The position numbers and the translations under genes were made by a program. From Fusicatenibacter saccharivorans (GTDB lineage Bacteria > Bacillota > Clostridia > Lachnospirales > Lachnospiraceae), in contig NZ_JAQEGR010000008.1 in the NCBI RefSeq assembly GCF_027667425.1, positions 124,001-188,000 of the forward strand: 64,000 nucleotides of DNA. Direction: 5' to 3'. Every line of letters starts with the position of its first letter. The first letter of the stretch is position 1. The notes below the pieces were generated by a model. That model worked only from the letters and a program-made list of their open reading frames with translations. It had not been told where the DNA came from and searched no databases. Below, piece by piece: positions 60,209-64,000 of this stretch.

Positions 60209-61849
60209 ATGAGCAGGAAAAAACAAGTCTATGAGAAAATCACCGCTCTCTACTGCCGCATCTCTCTGGATGACGGCGGCGACAACGAGAGTATGAGCAT
60301 CAGCAACCAGAAAATCATGCTTCGGGACTTTGCTGAAAAGCATGGAATGTTCCAGTATGAATATTATGTGGATGACGGCTATACGGGCCGCAATTTCAAC
60401 CGCCCTGCCTTCCAGCGCATGATCGCTGACATTGAGGCGGGGAAGATCGGCTGCGTCATCACCAAAGACCTATCCAGGCTTGGTAGGAACTATATTGAAG
60501 CTGGCAGCTATATCGAAATCTTTTTCCCCAAACACAATGTACGCTATATCGCCATCACGGACGGCGTGGACAGCCTGACCCGTCAGGAGATGGACATTAC
60601 GCCCTTTAAGAATATCCTGAACGATATGTACAGCCGGGATATTTCTAAAAAGGTGCTGGCAGGCATCACCACCCGCTCCCGGCAGGGGAAGTTCTGCGGA
60701 GGGACGCCGCCCTTCGGCCTGATGCGTGACCCGGAGGACAAGGGGCATCTCATCATTGACCCTGAGACAGCGCCAATCATCCGCAAAATCTATGACTATG
60801 CCCTTGACGGGCTGGGCTGCATGAGGATTTCCAAACGTCTGATGGAAGAAAAAATCCCAATCACCCATGTCAAAGCCAACACGGAGTTTGACGCCAACTA
60901 TTATTTCTGGGGCGGAGCCAGAATCAGTCACATCCTGAGAAATCCATTCTATAAGGGCGCACATTTGGTCTTTCGGACGCATCAGAAAGGCATCCGCTCC
61001 AACACCTATGACATTATTCCCCGTGACCAGTGGGAAGTGATCGAGGGCTGCCATGAGGCCATTGTGACGCCGGAGGAATGGGAACAGGTGCAGGAACTCA
61101 TTGACCGCAGGCCGACCATTCAGGGGAATTCCTGCCCCTTTTATAATCTGTTCCACGGTCTGGTCTACTGCGCCACCTGCGGGAAGTCCATGCAGGTGCG
61201 GTATGAGAAAGTGGGCCGAACCGGGAAGAACCGCTTCACCGGCGAAATGCGGGAGCCGATTGACAAGGCGTACTATATCTGCCAGACCTACAACCGCATG
61301 GGCTGCAAGGTCTGTTCCAGCCACAAGATCGAGGCCAGGGATTTATACAATCTGGTGCTGAAAGACATTCAGGAACTGGCGGCGCAGGCTATGAAGGATG
61401 CCGATGCGTTCTACCAGCGGCTCAGCCGCCGGATGGAGCACCGGTATCTGGTGGACGCCTCCCAGACAGAAAAGGAACGCCTGCGGCTGGAAGCCCGAAA
61501 TCAGGAAATTGACGGGATGTTCCTGAGCCTGTACACCGATAAGGCCAAAGGCATCCTGACCGAGCAGCGGTTTGTGAAGCTGACGGCGGCGCTGGAACAG
61601 GAGCAGGAATCCAACCAGAAACGCCTGCATGACCTGGCAATGATGCAAGGTCGTGCCGATGCGCAAGAAAGCGAAGTCCGCACTTTTATCAAGGAAATCC
61701 GGCGCTATGCCGCCATCGAGGAACTGGACGAGGCGGTGCTGAACCGGCTCATTAGCCGGATTCTGATTGGAGAAATCAAGAAGATTGATGGTCAGAGGAC
61801 ACAGGAGGTTAAGATTATTTACAATTTTGTTGGGGAAATGTCAAGGTAG
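60209..61849 (+). CDS. Large serine recombinase of the element
   Basis: Site-specific integrase and excisionase. The 546-residue protein has the resolvase-type catalytic domain with nucleophile Ser19 (YCRISLDDGGDNESMSI) and the arginine block TKDLSRLGRNYIEAGSYIE. The recombinase domain and zinc ribbon with Cys pairs follow (YCATCGK, CKVCSSHKIE), then a coiled coil and a C-terminal DUF4368-like end (ILIGEIKKIDGQRTQEVKIIYNFVG). Related to TndX/TnpX-type enzymes of Tn5397 and Tn4451. GAAGGAG lies before ATG 60209. No excisionase of tyrosine type is present, as expected. Confidence 0.95.
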   Translation: MSRKKQVYEKITALYCRISLDDGGDNESMSISNQKIMLRDFAEKHGMFQYEYYVDDGYTGRNFNRPAFQRMIADIEAGKIGCVITKDLSRLGRNYIEAGSYIEIFFPKHNVRYIAITDGVDSLTRQEMDITPFKNILNDMYSRDISKKVLAGITTRSRQGKFCGGTPPFGLMRDPEDKGHLIIDPETAPIIRKIYDYALDGLGCMRISKRLMEEKIPITHVKANTEFDANYYFWGGARISHILRNPFYKGAHLVFRTHQKGIRSNTYDIIPRDQWEVIEGCHEAIVTPEEWEQVQELIDRRPTIQGNSCPFYNLFHGLVYCATCGKSMQVRYEKVGRTGKNRFTGEMREPIDKAYYICQTYNRMGCKVCSSHKIEARDLYNLVLKDIQELAAQAMKDADAFYQRLSRRMEHRYLVDASQTEKERLRLEARNQEIDGMFLSLYTDKAKGILTEQRFVKLTAALEQEQESNQKRLHDLAMMQGRADAQESEVRTFIKEIRRYAAIEELDEAVLNRLISRILIGEIKKIDGQRTQEVKIIYNFVGEMSR

Positions 61850-61919
61850 AATTTAGACGCTAAATACTTTTAATTTATATCAAAAGTGATACAACAATTT
61901 TCTTTTAATGCTATCAGGC

Positions 61920-61966
61920 AATAAAGTTATTCCTTTGGCCAGAGTAAAAGGGATAACTTTATTTTG
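61920..61966 (+). terminator. Terminator of the recombinase gene
   Basis: AATAAAGTTATTCCTTT (61920-61936) pairs with 61946-61963 with one mismatch, then TTTTG. A long stem and likely the end of the element's transcript. Confidence 0.75.
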
Positions 61967-61977
61967 CTAAAGCATAC

Positions 61978-62018
61978 TAAAAAGGGCGCGTTGCAGAAAA
62001 TTATCCGCAACACGCCCT
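61978..62018 (-). terminator. Terminator of the minus-strand secreted-protein gene
   Basis: On the minus strand GGGCGTGTTGC (62017-62007) pairs with GCAACGCGCCC (61994-61984), one mismatch, then TTTTTAG. It ends the transcript of the gene at 62048-63070. Confidence 0.8.
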
Positions 62019-62047
62019 CTTCTATAAGTCCTTATGTCAAAATCAAA

Positions 62048-63070
62048 TTATTGGTAATCTTGAATATTGGGATAAGCGGCACCGTTATTATGCGCGTAAG
62101 CTGCTTCAAAGTAGTCGAGGCTTTCAAAAGTAATGCCCTGATAGTTTCCGACATTCAACACATCAAAAGTTAGATTCAGAACATCACCAGCGGAATATTG
62201 GTCAAGAAGATTTCCTGCAAATTTCCATCCTATGTTTTCCTCATAAGTATCCTCGGTAAAATAAAATGTAGTCGCATCCTCAGTCGCATCATAACTAATG
62301 TCAATAATTATATCAGAGAAATGAACTTGATCTCCAGCATTAAAGTCTTTGAGATAATCTACAGTTTTTCCATCAGCAGGATTAATAAATTGAGCATTAA
62401 GTTGTGTCATATCAACAACCTCTGGAGGAAGAGAATTAAGTCTGTAAGATTCTGCAACAGAGAATTGATAAACTCTGTTATTATCCCCAAAGTAAAATCC
62501 ATCTTCCGTCATAGGAACACTTGAACGAGCATTGGCATTGTAATAATGGGCATAATACAACTGCCATTTGTATGTCTCAGTTGAAACAAACTGTGCTTTC
62601 CATGTACCAGAACTGTCTCCTGCTTTCTTTGTATAAAACATATACTGATTTGTACCAGTAGTTGCTTGACTTACCGTATCACCAGAGGCATCTGACAAGA
62701 TGAGTGCAATCTGTGTAAAAATATCGACAAAGATAATCCTATGTCCATGCATACGGATAGAACCAACGCTGTTATCTACTTCTGGACGAAAATAAACCTC
62801 AGGCCCCATATCACCCGTGTTATATTCTATGCTAGGTGAAACAAGATAGGCCCAACTACTATCCTTTTCACTCTGTCCATCGAGATCGATAAGCTTTTCC
62901 ACATAATCTGAAAGGATAATCCAGCCAATCTTCCACCAATTCACTTTGCTTGCTTCAGCAGAAGAACTGATATTCTCGTTGTCGGCATAAGCAAAAGTAG
63001 TGTTAGAAAAACTTATGCACATAACCAAGGAAAGAGTAAGTGCAACAATCTTACGTGTTAGCTTTTTCAT
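62048..63070 (-). CDS. Secreted protein of unknown function
   Basis: The 340-residue product has a clear signal peptide (KKLTRKIVALTLSLVMCISFSNTTFAYA, cleavage near residue 28). No lipobox, wall-sorting motif or later membrane helix is seen. The mature part is acidic and beta-rich (VYFRPEVDNSVGSIRMHGHRI, TWKAQFVSTETYKWQLYYAHYYNANARSS, DATTFYFTEDTYEENIGWKFAGNLL). No family recognised. Codon use is AT-rich, unlike the element genes beside it, suggesting separate origin. Start ATG 63070 has a GAAGGGGGG site. It follows the small membrane protein by 17 bp and is under the attenuator upstream. Confidence 0.75.
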   Translation of the reverse strand: MKKLTRKIVALTLSLVMCISFSNTTFAYADNENISSSAEASKVNWWKIGWIILSDYVEKLIDLDGQSEKDSSWAYLVSPSIEYNTGDMGPEVYFRPEVDNSVGSIRMHGHRIIFVDIFTQIALILSDASGDTVSQATTGTNQYMFYTKKAGDSSGTWKAQFVSTETYKWQLYYAHYYNANARSSVPMTEDGFYFGDNNRVYQFSVAESYRLNSLPPEVVDMTQLNAQFINPADGKTVDYLKDFNAGDQVHFSDIIIDISYDATEDATTFYFTEDTYEENIGWKFAGNLLDQYSAGDVLNLTFDVLNVGNYQGITFESLDYFEAAYAHNNGAAYPNIQDYQ

Positions 63071-63087
63071 TAAAAGCCCCCCTTCTC

Positions 63088-63294
63088 TTATAAAACCAAA
63101 ACAATAATGCAAATGATGGATGCAATAAAAAAGAATACTCCAGCAACCCGCATCAAACCAAGATATAAATCTGTAGGTTCACCGCCTTTTACAGAAAAGA
63201 AGTGTTCAATTTTCCATAAAAGTTCCGGCTTAAAAATCATAAAAAAACTTAATAGAAGCAAAAGGATAAGCCATATGTTATCTATGTATAACAC
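63088..63294 (-). CDS. Small two-helix membrane protein (DUF6199-like)
   Basis: The 68-residue product has two membrane helices (IWLILLLLLSFFMIF, VAGVFFFIASIICIIVLVL) around a short soluble loop (KPELLWKIEHFFSVKGGEPTDLYLGLMR). The KPELxWK and EPTDLY pattern resembles small DUF6199-type proteins; I am not certain. The start is uncertain: GTG 63294 lies only 2 bp after AAAGG, whereas the best spacing falls on ATA at about 63285. It is first in the attenuator-controlled unit with the secreted-protein gene. Confidence 0.6.
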   Translation of the reverse strand: MLYIDNIWLILLLLLSFFMIFKPELLWKIEHFFSVKGGEPTDLYLGLMRVAGVFFFIASIICIIVLVL

Positions 63295-63320
63295 TTCCTT
63301 TCTGCTAATACTGAAAATTC

Positions 63321-63369
63321 AAATAAAAAAGCGCATAAGTAGACAAATAATCATGCCTAACTTATGCGC
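63321..63369 (-). terminator. Attenuator terminator with competing antiterminator
   Basis: Minus strand GCGCATAAGT (63369-63360) and ACTTATGCGC (63340-63331), followed by TTTTTTATTT. An upstream segment TGCCTAACTTA (63444-63434) is perfectly complementary (11 bp) to TAAGTTAGGCA (63364-63354), which includes part of the terminator arm. The two structures exclude each other. Confidence 0.75.
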
Positions 63370-63466
63370 AAATAGAAACAATTTTAATTCTAAGCCTCCA
63401 AAGCTGGCAGCGTCGGTAAAAATGCTCCATTATTAAGTTAGGCAACTTAACCTTAAAACAAATCAT
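63362..63466 (-). CDS. Leader peptide of the attenuator, 34 residues
   Basis: ATG 63466 is preceded at 8 bp by GGGAGG (63480-63475). The 34-residue basic product opens MICFKVKLPNLIMEHF and ends RIKIVSICA. The stop codon lies inside the terminator's 5' arm, and the codons cover the antiterminator's first strand, so ribosome position would decide which hairpin forms. It contains YRRCQLWRLR, rich in Arg and aromatic residues. Confidence 0.65.
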   Translation of the reverse strand: MICFKVKLPNLIMEHFYRRCQLWRLRIKIVSICA

Positions 63467-63509
63467 CGGTCTTACCTCCCAACAATATAAATTTCGACTT
63501 TTCACTTTT

Positions 63510-63538
63510 ATTTTATCACCTAAAGCAGAACTTGTCAA
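63510..63538 (-). promoter_or_regulatory. Promoter of the attenuator-controlled unit
   Basis: Minus strand TTGACA (63538-63533), 17 bp, TAAAAT (63515-63510). The predicted start at about 63503 lies 37 bp before the leader peptide. Confidence 0.8.
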
Positions 63539-63539
63539 T

Positions 63540-63810
63540 GAATTTGTCTAAAATAAGTCGATTTTCTTTTTTGATTATGTGCATTTTTAACTAATAGAAA
63601 GAAAGTTGTATTGAGGGCGATTGGTGTTCCTTATTCCATATGTCGGAACTGTATGAAGTGAAAATAGTTTATCCGTTGAAGAGTCACTCCACAGGTTATG
63701 CTTGATTCTTTCAAAGTTATGTTTCTATAATATGCATCCGTACTGTCATATTATAATTCACATTATTGGATAATATAAATTGACAAGTATAAGATAAACA
63801 GACAAGGAGT
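63540..63810. other. AT-rich intergenic region, no gene seen
   Basis: About 270 bp of AT-rich sequence with scattered TATAAT-like hexamers. No open frame with a ribosome site, and no recognised RNA. Confidence 0.5.
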
Positions 63811-63814
63811 CGCT

Positions 63815-63884
63815 GCCACCCGTAAAACGGGTGGCTCGGGACGCAGGCTTTAAGCCCACTCTACTTGGCCGCGCCTCAAGGCGC
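63815..63884 (+). repeat. Three-hairpin motif like an IS200/IS605-type end
   Basis: Three tight hairpins in 70 bp: GCCACCCGT/ACGGGTGGC (63815-63835, 3-nt loop), GGCTT/AAGCC (63846-63856), GCGCCT/AGGCGC (63871-63884). Such stem-loop ends are found at the edges of single-strand transposing IS200/IS605 elements and related REP-like units in Clostridia. No transposase gene is in the window; one could lie just beyond 64000. Confidence 0.5.
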
Positions 63885-63920
63885 TAGCTTTCTCTTTTAG
63901 GCTATACTAAAGTTTTTATT

Positions 63921-63947
63921 TCCCTGGTACAACCGGGGATTTTTTTG
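63921..63947 (+). terminator. Intrinsic terminator near the right edge
   Basis: TCCCTGG (63921-63927) with CCGGGGA (63933-63939), one G-T pair, followed by TTTTTTT. The transcript it ends is not identified. Confidence 0.65.
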
Positions 63948-63968
63948 CTTCAAGCCGCCAATTAGAAC

Positions 63969-64000
63969 GGCAGCCACAAAGATTTTTCTTTGCGGCTGCC
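63969..64000 (+). terminator. Hairpin at the window edge
   Basis: GGCAGCC-CAAAG pairs with CTTTG-GGCTGCC (63969-64000) with one mismatch over a short A/T loop. Sequence after it is outside the window. Confidence 0.5.

Larger units (their letters stand above)
45787..61966. mobile_element. Integrative element of conjugative type, deleted; ends approximate
   Basis: A continuous block of element genes: parA, parB, replication-initiator-like protein, antirepressor, PcfB/DUF3801, VirD4, TnpV, XRE regulator, MobV-like relaxase, CHC2 primase, VirE-like helicase and a large serine recombinase. The content matches the Clostridia Tn1549/CTn-type family. VirD4 is truncated, and the VirB4, VirB6, NlpC/P60 and related channel genes that normally follow are absent. 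The left boundary lies between the rpsI terminator and parA. The right boundary is after the recombinase but could extend past the window; I found no convincing flanking target duplication. Confidence 0.8.

Noticed and set aside
45787..61966. Direct target duplication at the element ends
   Set aside because: I compared the left region with the sequence after the recombinase by eye and found no convincing shared core; boundaries are left approximate.

Overview
The window looks like the chromosome of a spore-forming member of the Clostridia, most probably Lachnospiraceae. This is inferred from gene order and protein sequence, not from a search. The clearest signs are a division and cell-wall cluster that runs straight into the sporulation genes spoIIGA and sigE, Gram-positive Shine-Dalgarno sites throughout, and a Clostridia-type conjugative element. 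No tRNA or rRNA gene and no CRISPR array was seen.

Positions 1-7112 hold the murD 3' end, ftsW, murA, ftsQ, ftsZ, spoIIGA and sigE. Positions 7201-24849 are mainly for carbohydrate use: a GH27 alpha-galactosidase divergent from an AraC regulator, a sodium symporter, a GH3 beta-glucosidase of swapped domain order, a LacI regulator followed by GH13 and GH31 alpha-glucosidases, and glycerol kinase. Between them lie a sigma-like protein without region 4, a Dabb protein, a DUF308 membrane protein and a large surface-anchored protein. Positions 24928-28881 are a thiM-thiE-thiD-thiC operon on the minus strand, with a complete TPP riboswitch, its terminator and its promoter. Then come a broken receiver-domain gene, an oxidoreductase pair, an orphan solute-binding lipoprotein, proC, a CYTH protein and a DJ-1/PfpI protein.

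Positions 35087-45721 are conserved housekeeping genes: tig, clpP, clpX and lon (folding and proteolysis), engB (ribosome assembly), ecfA1-ecfA2-ecfT (vitamin uptake), truA, and rplM-rpsI behind a consensus promoter.

From about 45.8 kb an integrative element follows rpsI: parA, parB, a replication-initiator-like protein, an antirepressor, small element proteins, PcfB/DUF3801, a VirD4 coupling protein, TnpV, an XRE regulator, a MobV-like relaxase, a CHC2 primase, a VirE-like helicase and a large serine recombinase. VirD4 is cut short at its C-terminus and every mating-channel gene that normally follows it is missing. The element is therefore probably a deleted one that needs a helper to transfer. 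It carries several unnamed DNA structures: paired GGTTAACC repeats before parA, a long dyad (candidate oriT) and three covarying hairpin repeats before the relaxase gene, a GTTGCC array with helical spacing after the helicase gene, and a dyad over the recombinase promoter that shares a 17-bp sequence with the VirD4 deletion region.

The last 2 kb (61.97-64 kb) is AT-rich. It has a minus-strand unit with a near-consensus promoter, a 34-codon leader peptide, a terminator/antiterminator switch, a small membrane protein and a secreted protein of unknown function. I regard this attenuator cassette as the most interesting possible new system in the window. The right end has a three-hairpin motif that resembles the ends of IS200/IS605-type elements.
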